This document shows positions 36,601 to 52,800 of a DNA stretch of 64,000 nt, in pieces. Under the pieces are notes generated by a model. It was not told the origin of the DNA. It saw only the letters and a list, made by a program, of their open reading frames with translations, and ran no database searches. The position numbers and the translations under genes were made by a program. The first letter of the stretch is position 1. Each line of letters opens with the position of its first letter. Source of the DNA: Xiphias gladius (taxonomy: Eukaryota; Chordata; Actinopteri; Istiophoriformes; Xiphiidae); the NCBI RefSeq assembly GCF_016859285.1, contig NC_053403.1:24673948-24737947 (forward strand), read 5' to 3'.

Positions 36601-39600
36601 TCCAAAAGTTTGTCCCACTCAAACCTAAAAAGAAAAATGAAAGGGCGAGATTTAGTATTCTGGGATTCATTTATTTATATTTTTTTAAACACCTGGTTGC
36701 CATGTGGAAGTGAATCCCACTACAGGAAAGAAAAACAGAATGTGCTGGTTGACCGCACAACAAATACACAATGGAAAGTAAGCAGAGTTGTTTTAACCAT
36801 GTCTATTAATAAGTGAAGCACACCCTCTTCTGCAGTGATGCCCTGCAGGGAAACTTAACAGGGAGGGAGGGACTCCGTTTCTGGAAATTATGGTGCTATG
36901 GGGAATAGCAGAAAACAAACAAGCAATCTCAAATGGATATAGAATAGAACTTTCTGTAGTTTTTCAACTTTTGGGGGGGGTTCTACAATACAGTAATGCA
37001 GTCTGAAGTCATCAATAACGGAATGGCTCAGACTGACAGGAGTCAGGTACTTGCCATTTGCAGGAAAGCTGGAGGATAATATGGATTTGTGTCTGAATAG
37101 TGCCTGTAGTTCCTGGGCAGACAACACAGCCCGCACTCTCCTCAACAACAAGAGGGCTGCTCCTGCCGCTGCCACCAACCACCTCTCAAAGACAGCTGCA
37201 GAGCAAATGCAGTTACGTCATGCTCTCATTACAACCTTGGAAGGGCAGCCTGAGCCCATTCAGAGCGTCCAGTAGGAAGCACAGCACAGTCTAGGCCAGT
37301 AGCGAAAGAGCGCGAGGAGTGCAACGCTCAATGGGGAATTTACCAGCAGCGAATGTTGCATAGTTTACCCCCTGACTGATGGACAGGCCTACAGTACATG
37401 AATCGACAGCCTTTTTTGAGGAAGAATGAGAAATGTGTCTCTTTGACTATCTAGACTGTCAGCAGTGGTCCTTTTAACTGGCAGTAACAGCTCCGGTCAG
37501 AGAGCAGGTGTGAACAGTAAATCGTTTACTTGCTGACCAGCTAAATTACAGAGGGTTCCATTCAACAATTTAATGCACATTTTTAATGTGCTTATAAAAA
37601 CCTGCTGAAAATCACATTTAAAATAAAGTGATTATGCTTAGTTAGGCTGTAAACTGAGAATATTGCAGAAACCGTATCTGGCAAGTCTTGCTGGGATTCA
37701 CTCTTATATGTCCCTGCATCAAAAAGACCAGAATATAGAAAACAAACAAAAAACAAAAAAAAAAAAAATAAAATTCAAATCCTGGTGGCTTTGGGTAACC
37801 AGGCGGCCTAGGATACAAGTAACAAAAATGCCCCAGTTCAAGTCTAGCCGGGGACCCTTGTTGCATGCTAGCCCTACTTCTTTCCCATAGTAAACTGACA
37901 AAAACTCTGCAATCAATAAAAGTAACAAATGCTGTCTTAATGATGGCAAGCACCAATGAAAGGCCATGTTTTACACTGGTTTGTGATTGTAAAAATACCT
38001 TATCACATCATTTTGGGCATGTATAGGAAAACGCTCAGATTTGTATCAACTCTGCAGCCTTTACACATCCGCTTGTCTGCGTGTCTAAAACTCGTCTAAC
38101 ATTTCGATGGAACCACATCGACTGACAGTTGGGGACTATTTCCAGGAGCCAAAATACACAGTAATTCATGAGGAGACAAAGCAGGTTTTTTTTTTTTTAA
38201 GAATAGCATACACTGACTAAACAATAGATTGCCAGTCTCCTATTCTTAGTTGCTGAGTGACAATTGGAGTCTGATGAAATCTGTCATGAATATTGACTAG
38301 CCTCTGACCAGTTAATTTTGGCCTTAGTCTGGTAATGCACATCATGATGGTAAAAAGTGCACACTCTAACCACCCAGCCTTTGAGAACACCTCATACAGA
38401 GGATAAGAAGACTAAATGTGTGTGCTACAAGATTTCTTAAACCCCCACACTGTCGGTGTGCAACATCACAACTCACACTGCGTGTATGTTATGGGTCTCT
38501 AAATTTAATTTGCTTCCCACAAAGAATGACATAATAGCATAATGTCATGCTGCAGGCTCGACGTCAACAAGCTGGTTTTATATTTGTACACCATCTTAAT
38601 TCTCAACTATGGCCACCATATTGAGAAGTCAGAAAAGTGAGTCAGTGTCTTTGGAATTTTCTGAAATGGATGTCTCCTTGATGTGAGTGTGTCTGAGGCT
38701 CACTTGATGACTTGGCCCCTTTAAAATCATAACAAATATTCTGTGCTGCCATTAACGTGTCATTAGCATGGTACCATTTTATTGTAGAGCAATTGTCTGA
38801 ACATACTGCCATTAAAAATACGTATGAGGGGAGTTATTGATAGTGAATCTAGACATTTTTAATCTTCTGCTTATGTTTGTAACACAGTAAACTAAGCAGC
38901 CACTTTTCTTTCCCATCTTACAACTGGCTAAGTACAATTAAGCAAACGACTGTGCCAAACTGATAGGAGTTAGACTCTGTTTACATGATACAAATTTTCC
39001 AGAGAAAAACTGACAAAGCTTAAACCCTGGTACAGTGAAATTCTTGCCCTCATACATTTTATCTGAACTGAAGTAACAAAGAGGGCCTGTCTCTTTAGAT
39101 AAAAAAAGGGTTAAGTACAACAGGTATGATTTATCCAGTCAGAATTTTATGATTCACTTTTTTTTAATAAACACAATATAACTTCAAAAATTTTGCAAAA
39201 TGCCAGCTTCCCAGGTTCATACCAGAGGGACAGCGTTACTGAAGACCTGGGTCAGCTCCCGTTTCAGTGTGAAATGCACACCAGAGGTTAATTCTGGTCG
39301 CTTAGCAGGATCAGATTTTCCTCAAAGAAATTTTGGTCTCCAGGAAATGGACTGGATCAGGCTGTTTATCCATCCAGGAGACAAGGATACATGGTTAACC
39401 AAGATGATACAGAATCCTGGATTGCTGGTTACATTTGACAACAAACTAAAAAGGAATGGTGAAAAAAAAAAAAAAAAACCAAAAATAAGTCATAAGACTG
39501 ATTAATTCACAAGTGATAACTGCAAAACTAAATTTAGCTGCCAAGCCATGCGCACAGGGAAGACAACATATTGAGGCATGTAGATGTGATCCATTGACTG

Positions 39601-41860
39601 GCCTTCAGGACTATTTGCTTGACGATCACTAGAAGATGAATGCAAGCTGCCATTGAGCCTTGAGGCAGGGACAGTGGAGGTAATGTGAGTGAGCTCCACA
39701 TTTGTGAATCAGATGCCCTTGTGGACTTATTTGGACATTGGCTGACATCCAGCAAGCCTGATTACTGGTGTCCCTCTGAGCCGTTAATCTGCCCTCTGGC
39801 TGTAAAATAATGCCAACCCTCATTCACCCAACTGCCCACACACTTTTCTTAAACTGACCTCAGTGATCCCGTTAATGACCAGAAAAGTCGCTCAAAGTGC
39901 CGGCAGATTTGGCCTTGAACTTTGCCACAGCCTATTCACTTAGTTCTTTACCTGTTATGGCAGCAGTGTATTACTAAGTGGCAAGCTGTTTCAAAAAGGC
40001 TAAACCTTAGACAACTTTGACTGAACAGAAATGCAGTCGACCGGTTTTTTAAACCAAAAGAATGTGCCACAGGGGTGATGGTTTGTAAACAGCTGTTGTC
40101 ACTGTACATCATTCTGTGGACACTATAACCACGCCTCCAGTTGCTCAACTCTCACACTAAAGAAGCGAGAGTAGTCCTCTCAACTACCTCAGTGGACATT
40201 TTATTCAGCACCAAACAGTGAGATGGCTCACCTAATTCCTTTTGATCCATTAATTCATAACTAACTTTTTCTACTTACTACAAGCTCCTCTCTGCTTAAG
40301 GCACGGTAGCAAATGGATTTTGCGATGTTGAACAGGAGCAAAGGTCAACAGCCTTTTTGACCATCCCCATCCATTTCTCCGAATGTCCCATTACCCAGAC
40401 ATGCCCGTTTCTTTGAATGCAGCCAAGTGCCTCTAAGCAAATCGCAGCAGGGAGACCCTCTAACCAATCAGAAGAACTGGGAGGGGAGTGCCTGCATGGC
40501 TGGAAACGTGACCGGAACAAGGACTACGGGCAATATTAGTCCCAGAAGCAGTTCTTGGGGCTGCCATGCAGTGAGTGTTTGCCCAAGGAGTGAGCTAAAG
40601 CTAAATATAAAAAAGGAGCACCTCGCTATTAGTCATGGCATCCCATCCCAAAACGCTGATTGATGACTTAGTGTCTCTGGTAATAGTCATGTAAATTCTC
40701 TCGGGGAGCGTTTGAGAGCGACTCTTCCCAGCCACCAAAACCGCAACAACAACTCTTCATTGCACAGAAAATTCCATTTGGTTGACTAGACACTGAGCCT
40801 CCAGTCATCTGTGACTTGGACGTGTCCGTTCGTGTTGGCGGCCAGTGTCGCTGCAGCCGAGGTAACACGCGGTGACGACGGGCGACCACATGCTTGACAT
40901 CTTCAGTGAGGCCCCCTCGTTGTTGAATGACGCAGAAAAAAATAAACTCCACATTTTACAGGAAAAACAAAAATCACACATCATTTTAAGCAAACTCCGC
41001 CTGACCACCTACCACAATTACTTTAGTATATGTTAGCACATTGACGTAATTCAATCAAACGACGTCCCAAAAACCAATGCGGGGGCAATAAAACGTCTGC
41101 GCACCGACAGGGGTTACAAAAAGGGGATCGAGCCCGCCCAATGTTGGTATCAAAGTGAGCTGACACATTACATTATGAAAGCATAAGACTAACTAAAATC
41201 ACACAGCAGCAACTTTTCAATTGCACAACGACCAGGAAACCAGCACGAGACAACTGAATTATTTGCATATTTTCTCCCAGGAACTAGCTAAAGTTAGCTA
41301 GCTAGAAACGGAAAGCCAACTTGCTGTCAAGGCGGCTTTTTAAACATTATAACCACTGATTTATCGCTCACCATAACAAGTGAGGGATCATATCAATGTA
41401 ACAAAATGTTAATTGCTATACATTTCCAGGATGAAGAATGAATGACTCAGCTTTGAACTGGCACTGCTAAAGGGGGAGGTGGCCATTTTCGAGTGACGGT
41501 GTTGGCTAGCTTACTACTAATGTGCTCCGGTGTCAGAATTTGAGTCCCTTCCTAGTTCCCTAACTAAGGAAGAACTAGTGATTATAGATAAGAAATTGAA
41601 GCTGGGAACAATATTCTGCCACATTTAACTGATTAAATGTCACGAATGATTAGAGGGAATGAAGCCATGCATGTGGCCGGCGTTTCCGCCAACGTTTCCA
41701 TACACCGCCGAGGACTGACAGGGCAGCTGAGACATTCAAATGACACAAACCTTGGGATGGTACGGAGGTCCCCGGTTCCTTTGGTCTCATCCTGCCGAGA
41801 GAACCACACCTCCAACAGCTTCTCAGTCCCCTCGAAGAAATGTGCACCGTTATCTTCCAT
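30489..41860 (-). CDS. amd1: S-adenosylmethionine decarboxylase proenzyme (whole gene, 9 coding exons)
   Basis: AMD1 decarboxylates S-adenosylmethionine to supply the aminopropyl donor for spermidine and spermine synthesis in the cytosol. Coding exons in order are 41751-41860, 36538-36624, 34411-34537, 33033-33135, 31794-31836, 31215-31359, 30979-31071, 30733-30888 and 30489-30632. All phases fit. The total is 1008 nt, or 335 aa plus stop, against 334 in human. The proenzyme cleaves itself between Glu67 and Ser68, and Ser68 becomes the pyruvoyl cofactor. SES68SMF is intact here with human numbering. Cys82 (LKTCGTT), Ser229 (CGYSMNG) and His243 (YWTIHITP) are also in place, so the enzyme looks functional. 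Two Met codons stand in tandem at the start. The second (41858-41860) has the better context (A at -3, G at +4) and matches other vertebrates. A Tc1 copy and SINE-like repeats sit in its introns. Confidence 0.97.
30733..30888 (-). CDS. amd1: amd1 coding exon 8
   Basis: Encodes [20 protein letters not shown] and on to [12 protein letters not shown]. It carries catalytic His243 in YWTIH. The acceptor is CTGTAG and the donor CAG/GTATGT. Confidence 0.96.
30979..31071 (-). CDS. amd1: amd1 coding exon 7
   Basis: Encodes [20 protein letters not shown] and [11 protein letters not shown], with Ser229 of the processing and active site. The acceptor is TTGCAG and the donor GAC/GTGAGT. Exactly 31 codons, phase 0 on both sides. 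Confidence 0.96.
31215..31359 (-). CDS. amd1: amd1 coding exon 6
   Basis: Encodes [20 protein letters not shown] and on to [17 protein letters not shown]. The acceptor is CCACAG and the donor CGT/GTAGGT. Confidence 0.96.
31794..31836 (-). CDS. amd1: amd1 coding exon 5
   Basis: A 43-nt micro-exon encoding [13 protein letters not shown], with split Asn and Trp codons at its ends. The acceptor is GTCCAG and the donor TG/GTAAGC. Confidence 0.94.
32206..32556 (+). repeat. SINE-like teleost repeat with tRNA-like head and GGAT tail
   Basis: It opens GGTGGTGCAGTGGTTAGCAT and includes GTGTGGAGTTTGCATGTTCT, CCCACAGTCCAAGGACATGC and GCGACCTGTCCAGGGTATAC, ending in GGATGGATGG units. This is one of the commonest interspersed repeats of fish. 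The TGGTTAGC and GTTTGAACCC stretches resemble RNA polymerase III A and B boxes. It lies in amd1 intron 4 (between exons 4 and 5). Confidence 0.8.
32785..32815. repeat. (AAAT)n microsatellite
   Basis: AAAT/AAATA units lie in amd1 intron 4, about 220 bases from exon 4. Confidence 0.9.
33033..33135 (-). CDS. amd1: amd1 coding exon 4
   Basis: Encodes [20 protein letters not shown] and [14 protein letters not shown]. The acceptor is TTTCAG and the donor CCA A/GTATGT. It matches human [11 protein letters not shown]...HRNFQEE. Confidence 0.96.
34411..34537 (-). CDS. amd1: amd1 coding exon 3 (cleavage site exon)
   Basis: Encodes [20 protein letters not shown] and on to [12 protein letters not shown]. 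It holds the self-cleavage pair Glu67-Ser68 and Cys82. The acceptor is CCACAG and the donor GAG/GTTGGA. Confidence 0.97.
34812..35051 (+). pseudogene. Tc1-like transposase N-terminal fragment
   Basis: This 79-residue piece contains [20 protein letters not shown] and [18 protein letters not shown], the second helix-turn-helix and linker of Tc1 transposases. It stops after ARLDFARKI at an A-rich run where the frame is lost. Confidence 0.88.
35216..35752 (+). pseudogene. Tc1-like transposase catalytic-domain fragment
   Basis: This 178-residue open piece contains [34 protein letters not shown] and [12 protein letters not shown], two of the DDE acidic positions, and runs to the end of the family. 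Pro in the SPD/E motif is replaced by Ser. It is separated from the N-terminal piece by a frameshift, so no intact transposase is encoded. Confidence 0.9.
36538..36624 (-). CDS. amd1: amd1 coding exon 2
   Basis: Encodes [20 protein letters not shown] and DKQEAYIL plus two bases of Ser66. The acceptor is TTTTAG and the donor CAG/GTGAGT. Confidence 0.95.
36625..41750 (-). other. amd1: amd1 intron 1
   Basis: A 5.1-kb intron between the N-terminal exon and exon 2. It holds a SINE-like fragment at 37790-37925. Otherwise it is AT-rich with scattered small open frames of no known family, including a pair of overlapping opposite-strand frames at 36888-37294. CpG content rises towards 40.4-41.7 kb near the promoter. 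Confidence 0.7.
37790..37925 (+). repeat. Degenerate tRNA-derived SINE-like fragment
   Basis: The core CAGTTCAAGTCTAGCCGGGG, then ACCCTTGTTGCATGCTAGCC, matches the B-box and body of a common fish SINE (normally GGTTCGAGTCC...GGGGACC...TTGCATGTC). It ends near AATCAATAAAAG. It lies in amd1 intron 1 and is diverged. Confidence 0.5.
41751..41860 (-). CDS. amd1: amd1 coding exon 1
   Basis: Encodes [20 protein letters not shown] and on to GDLRTIP, with conserved Phe and Glu substrate-binding residues in HFFEGTE. An in-frame ATG directly upstream (41861-41863) has a weaker context (C at -3). The donor is AAG/GTTTGT. No other ATG lies between the uORF and this start. Confidence 0.95.
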
Positions 41861-42035
41861 CATGAGACAACAGACACCCAACAAAAAATATTAAACGTCG
41901 GTTGTAACGTTTACAGTTTAATTAATCCTTCCTCGATCAGTTATAATTTATTGAGGTACAGTCCTTTAAGCAATCCAGGTGTTGATTTTCTTGAGTTACC
42001 GTCTTCCCTTTTACAGAGAATACCGTTAGCGAGTG

Positions 42036-42056
42036 CTAGCTAATATCGCCGGCCAT
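42036..42056 (-). promoter_or_regulatory. amd1: amd1 upstream ORF encoding MAGDIS
   Basis: On the minus strand ATG at 42056-42054 opens a six-codon frame reading MAGDIS and ending in TAG. This is the exact hexapeptide of the mammalian AMD1 leader uORF, which stalls terminating ribosomes at high polyamine levels and so blocks access to the main start. It lies about 175 nt before the amd1 start and, given the TATA box, about 10-15 nt from the predicted cap. That matches the cap-proximal position known in mammals. Confidence 0.95.
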
Positions 42057-42091
42057 ACTGTGTAGAGCACTGAATGCCAATGGCGCGGAGG

Positions 42092-42118
42092 TTTTATATG
42101 CTAGCCACAGTTACGTCA
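42092..42118 (-). promoter_or_regulatory. amd1: amd1 core promoter: TATA box and ATF/CRE-like site
   Basis: A TATA box, TATAAAA on the minus strand, lies at 42092-42098 and predicts a start near 42063-42070. TGACGTAA, an ATF/CREB-type site, lies at 42111-42118 just upstream. A CCAAT-type box (CCAAT on the plus strand) occurs at about 42132. Use of these sites is inferred from position. Confidence 0.65.
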
Positions 42119-42284
42119 GTCTTGCAATTCAGCCAATCCATTCGCCAGGCTCTGTCCTGTGATACTCGGTTGGTCCAGTTACCTATCAATCATGGCAAAA
42201 ACAGGGGTTTCCTCACGTTAAGTTTTTTTTTTTTGTTTGTTTGGTTTTTTTTTTTACAGCCTACATCTAGCGTGTTATGGCTCT

Positions 42285-42308
42285 ACACACACACACACAC
42301 ACACACAA
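42285..42308. repeat. (AC)n microsatellite
   Basis: About 12 AC units lie upstream of the amd1 promoter. Confidence 0.93.
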
Positions 42309-42788
42309 AATCAAAATACAGTGGCCCAAATTACATTTTATTATAATATTATAATAATATCACAGTAAGTGATTTTCATTTCAGTCCTTATTTGAACATA
42401 TGGGACTATTTTACTTATTTGTCGCATAAATACTTTATTTTAGAGCTCCAATATGCTTAAGGCACTTTCTGTCTTCTGCTTCTGCTCATATGGATCACAT
42501 GTTAGTATATTTTATTTCCTACCACGTACCATTGCATGACCGTACTGCATTAATTTATTGTTTATACATCATGCTGACACAGACAAATACACACCTGTGA
42601 CTCTAAATTATATGTGCGAGTAATATTACTACGCATATAATACAAAGTTGCAGTTGAGGAAAAAAATCATGTGATTGCATTGTGTCGGTATTATATAGTA
42701 CCGCTGTTACTGCACAAGTCATATAAATTCATTTATCAACCAAATGACAAAATGACATGGCAAGACTTAGATTCTTTGCCATTACTAG

Positions 42789-42813
42789 ACAACAACAACA
42801 ACAACAACAACAA
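42789..42813. repeat. (CAA)n microsatellite
   Basis: About eight CAA units lie in the amd1-cdk19 intergenic region, followed by CAT units. Confidence 0.92.
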
Positions 42814-43174
42814 AAATCACCATCATCATCATCCTTATTATCAAATGAAGGTGCCAAGTAGGCAGTAGCAATTTGGGTGTGTCTATTTACACTTATCTGA
42901 CAATAAGAGACAAAAGTATTTTATAAAAAAACCTTAATTTATATTTTTCTGTGTAGACCTATTGTATTTATTGTATTGCGTTGATAATGATTAGGGTGTA
43001 TGCTACAAAATTACCGCCACTAACCGTTGGGGATCATTAAAGTATTTCCAAATCTGTATATGGACCGTGAGGAATATACTTTGAAGGAACGGCTCTGTAC
43101 ACCGTGACATCCAGACCGCCGATGCCTGCATTTTTGAAGAGCGTTCATGAGTACGCAAAGTGTAACAAACCGCA

Positions 43175-43275
43175 GCGAGAAACGCGGGTTGTAGTTTCTT
43201 ACATCTCGGCTTGCGGGCTGGCGAACAGCGGCGCCTGCTCGAAAGAACTACCCTACCCAGTGAGCTCTGCGCGCC
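43175..43275 (+). promoter_or_regulatory. cdk19: cdk19 CpG-rich promoter with ZNF143-like sites
   Basis: A CpG-rich block 160-260 bases before the cdk19 start contains ACTACCCTACCCAGTGAGC, followed by TCTGCG (43247-43271). This resembles the ZNF143/SBS consensus ACTACAATTCCCAGAATGC followed by GCG. An inverted half-site-like GGGTTGTAGTTT lies at about 43186-43197. Assignment is by eye and unproven. Confidence 0.35.
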
Positions 43276-43409
43276 AATTAGAAACGTCAACGAGCCAGTG
43301 AACATTAAGCGGAGCAGACCAAAATCCCAAACAAGGAAATGGTAGGGGAATAAAACGACCAGATTATTTAATTAATGCATGTAATAATTAATATTTTATT
43401 TTATTGTAA

Positions 43410-48737
<5,328 letters not shown>

Positions 48738-49139
48738 TGAGAGATGAGATGAGCAAATAGATATCTATTTCATGTCTGTGCGTTCAGGCCAGAGCTCGAG
48801 TGATTAGCCTTGCTTTGCATCAAGATTACAAATGGGGAAAGCAGTTAGCCTGGCTCTGTCCAAAGTGAAAAAATATGCATAAAGCTAATGAACATTTTGT
48901 ATCTCGTTTGTTTAATCCATGTACAAACAAAAACGTGAATACAATTTGTGCTTTTATTGGCAATTAAAAGCTTTTCCTCGACACAGAGACTGTGCGCAGC
49001 ATCCTGGACCTGTCATCATGGGAAACTGTCCTCCCCTAAAAAACGACCCTACTGGTCGTCTGTGCAAACAGCTTACTATGACCCATAGCTATGTTTTATT
49101 GTTAGGCGACCTCCTGCGGTGGTAGTAATTATTGCGTGA

Positions 49140-49459
49140 GCAAAAGAGGGAGTCAGGTGATGTTGTATAAAGGGAGGAGGTCTAGGTGGATGGACGGGTC
49201 AAAACACAGGACTATGGCGGGGACCGCCGCCTGTTTCCCGTATGAAACCAATAGTCAACATTGTTTATTTGACCATGATCGTTCCACAACCTTAACTGCG
49301 TGTTTATTATCGTAACCGTGACAACGAAGGTCCTGGTTGGAGGACTTGTTGCATCATGATGAGGTTGTTTTGTTGACCCATCCATCCATCCATCCATGAC
49401 CTTCTTCCTATGTGGACTTTGTTGCTCTTTATACAACATCACCTGACTTCCTCTTTTGC
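49140..49459. repeat. Long inverted repeat (MITE-like)
   Basis: The outer arms at 49140-49172 and 49427-49459 are complementary at 32 of 33 positions (core AGTCAGGTGATGTTGTATAA). The similarity continues inwards imperfectly, through GGATGGACGGGTCAA on one side and the complement of a TTGACCCATCCATCC stretch on the other. A size of about 320 bases and hairpin structure fit a foldback or MITE-type element. No target duplication was identified. Confidence 0.75.
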
Positions 49460-49714
49460 ACCATTGCACCTGTACAGAGATGAAAACCAGTACCTGTGTT
49501 GGTGACTCTATCTGCAACCCACTATATAGCAAGAGGCTCTGCATAGCATTGCTTGGTAGATGGATTAACTGTTGTCTGTCAAGAAATAGTTCCAGCACAT
49601 GACACCATCTAAAACCACAAATTCTCATTTTTGTGTATTTACAGGTTAGGCAAACAGTCAATGGGTCTAAATAAGACAGTTTTACGGTTGTTCGTACATG
49701 TATTGTTGAACTAT

Positions 49715-49800
49715 GGACAGAGTAAAGCTAGCTGTTTCCCCCTGCTTCCAGTCTTAGTGCTAAGCTAGGCTAACCATGTGCTGACTCACGCATTTTGAAA
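49715..49800. repeat. Teleost interspersed repeat fragment (left part)
   Basis: AGCTAGCTGTTTCCCCCTGC, then TTCCAGTCTTAGTGCTAAGC, is the start of the same common fish repeat whose other end is at 1480-1592. From memory, unnamed. Confidence 0.5.
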
Positions 49801-52800
49801 ATCTATGGTTTTTATTGTGTCTACCTGCTGAATTCTACACCAGATATCTGGGGAAATTCACTCGTTTACCCTTTAAATCATTTTCACTGATGCTAATAAT
49901 GGCAATGAGAAGAAAATACATGCTAGTTTGATTTGTAAGCTGACAAGGAGAGCAATACCTTAATGTCTCACTTGTGGGATACATGGGCTTCTGTGTACTT
50001 TTTATCTACTGATGTGAACACTGGACATTTGTATTTCTCTGTGTTTCATTGCTATGTGCTGTATTAAGGAATGTTAGAAACTCCACTCTCCATTGACTGT
50101 CTACCCATGGTGGACGTGTTCAATAGATCTAAAGGCTCTATGCTGTAATTAAATTCACAGCTGAGCTGGGGAATCAACAAAGCAACAGCTGTAGCTTTAG
50201 AGTTTATGATTCTCTAAGTATACTGTAACGCTTAAAACTCTAAATATCCTGCTTCTAACGCAAAGGTGCTGCTATTACAATCAATACATGTACAAGGAGA
50301 AAACTTAATGATAAACAACTTTTTCACTTCATTGGATTTATCTCAGGGCATTTTTCATCCTGTTTGAATGCGATTTTCTTAAAAATTATATAATAGACAT
50401 TTGAAAACTTATGAACCTCTTAATGATTCACTAACTTGAAAGAAAACAAATTGAGTTCTATAAGTTAACATTTGAAGTTCTGCTTTAATTTTGTTCCTGA
50501 ATGCACTTTGAAATTAAATGAAATCAATCTTATTTATGCATTCTGATGTGAGGTGAAATCTACAGCATCTTATCTGGATTTACACACAATCTGGATTTGT
50601 CTGGAAAGCACATAGGTCCGATCAGACCCTCTTTCTCTTTTATGGAAGCCCCTTTCAACCATGCACCTTGTTAGCTAAGTTTGATGGCTGTTTAATGTGT
50701 TGGTCCCATGTCTGAATAAGGGCCAGACTCACTTTTGCTAAAAGTCACAATGGCAGGTTTACAACGTCAGACCCAGCAACATTTCTGTAAAACTACCAAA
50801 CGACACAAGTCTGAATTTGAATGCTTTCTGGATGACGTAAAGGCTTCAGCAGCACAACATTGCATTTAGGTAATACTGAATTTAACAGAACTTTGTTTAC
50901 AAAAAAGTCCACAGGGCATTTTAATGCCTTCTCATCCTATGTTTGCACATTGTTGGACTAAAAAATAGGCAGCAGTATTCTCCCTCTAAAATAGATGAGA
51001 AAATCTGGTAGGGCAGGGCTTTTCATAGTCTTAAACTCTGCAAATGATGCCATAGAGTCAGTGAGTTAGCTGTGGGCTACAACTTGAGCCTCCGTTTTTT
51101 TGTAGCATACAGTATACATTTTTAGAGCATATGGTATACATTCTTTACGTATTGGAAATGGCACCATTAAAAGTATACTGATTTAGCTATTAACAGTTCC
51201 TGTTTGCAGTGTAAAAAAAGTTAAAAATTCACAGGTAAATTCTGGAGTTGGGAGGAATCTTTTTTCTATGATTTCTAAGTGTATTAATAGACTTTGAAAA
51301 TGCAAGTTACTCTGAATCTAAAAAATTGTGTATCGTGGCTGGGGGTTCAGATTTGATTTAGCTGTGACAGTGAGAAGGAGTATGATGTTTTTTCATGCAA
51401 ATTGGGACAGTTGGGTGTGAAGGGTTCTAAAGTACCTTCATTTCCGCCATGAGCTGCTGTGTGTCACAGCTCATGGAGGAACATGGCCCACAGCTCATAA
51501 CTAACCTTCTGTCTTTTTACAATACGGACAGGGGACTGTCCCTTTCACGTCATGCAGTATCTTCAGACGAATGTCCCCCTAGCTCATGATGGTCATTATT
51601 TAAAACTTCAACAGCAGTATAGGTTTCAAAATCCATCAGTGATGCAGCCTGTGAAACACTCTTCTACCTTCATATCATAACTTTTCAGCTTAAGGCTGGA
51701 TACTGCTTCCGCTTGTTCACTCTGTGCCAAAAATACAGCGTCTCGGCTCTTTCTGTAACTTGCCTGTCATGTCTGAAAAACGCCATATGGAATATTTATG
51801 CATAGGGCACCTATGTCGGAATGTCAAGAAGCCATCACTTCCAGATAGTTCAAGACAGCAATGCTATGTATTCCTTGTCTGAAAAGGGCTTCATTAAATG
51901 GGTTTCCCTCTGTATGATTGCAGCAGCAAAACTGTGACTCTGTAAAGAAGCATTTGGTTTTTGACGTTGAGTATCTTGAAACCAAAACCTTGTTTCCGAT
52001 GTTTTAGATTGTTGTCAACTTGTCATCTACATTCAAGCAATATTCCAAGGTCAACTTTGTCAACCATCTATGAAACTTGTTGGATGGAAGCAGCCTTTCA
52101 CATGGTTTCCAGCGAGCACTCAAGTTTGAGCCTATAGTATTTGTCGTGGGAGTGGCGCTGCCTGAGGGCGAGTCAGCATGCTACCCAGCCAGTCCTCTCA
52201 GAGGCTGCAGATAGAGAAAGAATGTGGCCCCTTTGACAGGCTGGTGGGCTGTTATGTAAGGGGCTCTGGTTTCTACTATAAAATGGTCACCTGGCAGGAG
52301 GGTATGTGCCATAAGGTGCGAACATTGTCAGTGAAACTTTGCAAACACTCCCAGTAATACTGGGCCAGCTTGTTGTAGTATTTTTTTTCAATATATTCAT
52401 ATTTTTATGTTTTTTAAGCATTTGTGTGCTCGAACATTTCCACAGAGAAAAGTATTATTTTTAAGAAATACAGAAAAAGGTCTTTAAAAATACAAAACAA
52501 TACTAACAGACTGTCACCTTCTGCTCCACAACCAGTTTGACAGTGGAATGACTTAAAGGAGCAAACCAGTGACTTTGCATTTTCAGTGCAGTTTCTTTTC
52601 AAACCCAAAGTCTGCAAGAAAAGTCTACCGAAAAGAATAGAAACCAGTGTCTGTCTGAAAAATACATTTTGAATTTTACAAAAAACACAATGGTATGCTT
52701 TGAAAATGATTGGCAGTAATGTTAAGTGTATGTATAAGTATAGTAAATGGGTTAAGGTATGCAAAAACACTAGTATGGTCCTTCAGATTCCTGAATCTTC

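Noticed and set aside
36888..37294. Pair of opposite-strand frames (96 and 74 codons) in amd1 intron 1
   Set aside because: No family recognised and no splice context. It may be an old repeat, but I cannot name one.
41861..41863. Upstream in-frame Met as the amd1 start
   Set aside because: It is directly 5' of the homologous start, but has C at -3 and A at +4. The second Met has the better context and matches the vertebrate N terminus.
49212..49661. 149-codon minus-strand frame
   Set aside because: It runs through one arm and the centre of the inverted repeat at 49140-49459 and has no domain.
52414..52770. 118-codon minus-strand frame in cdk19 intron 2
   Set aside because: AT-rich, Phe/Leu-rich translation without a recognisable motif. 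Typical chance frame.
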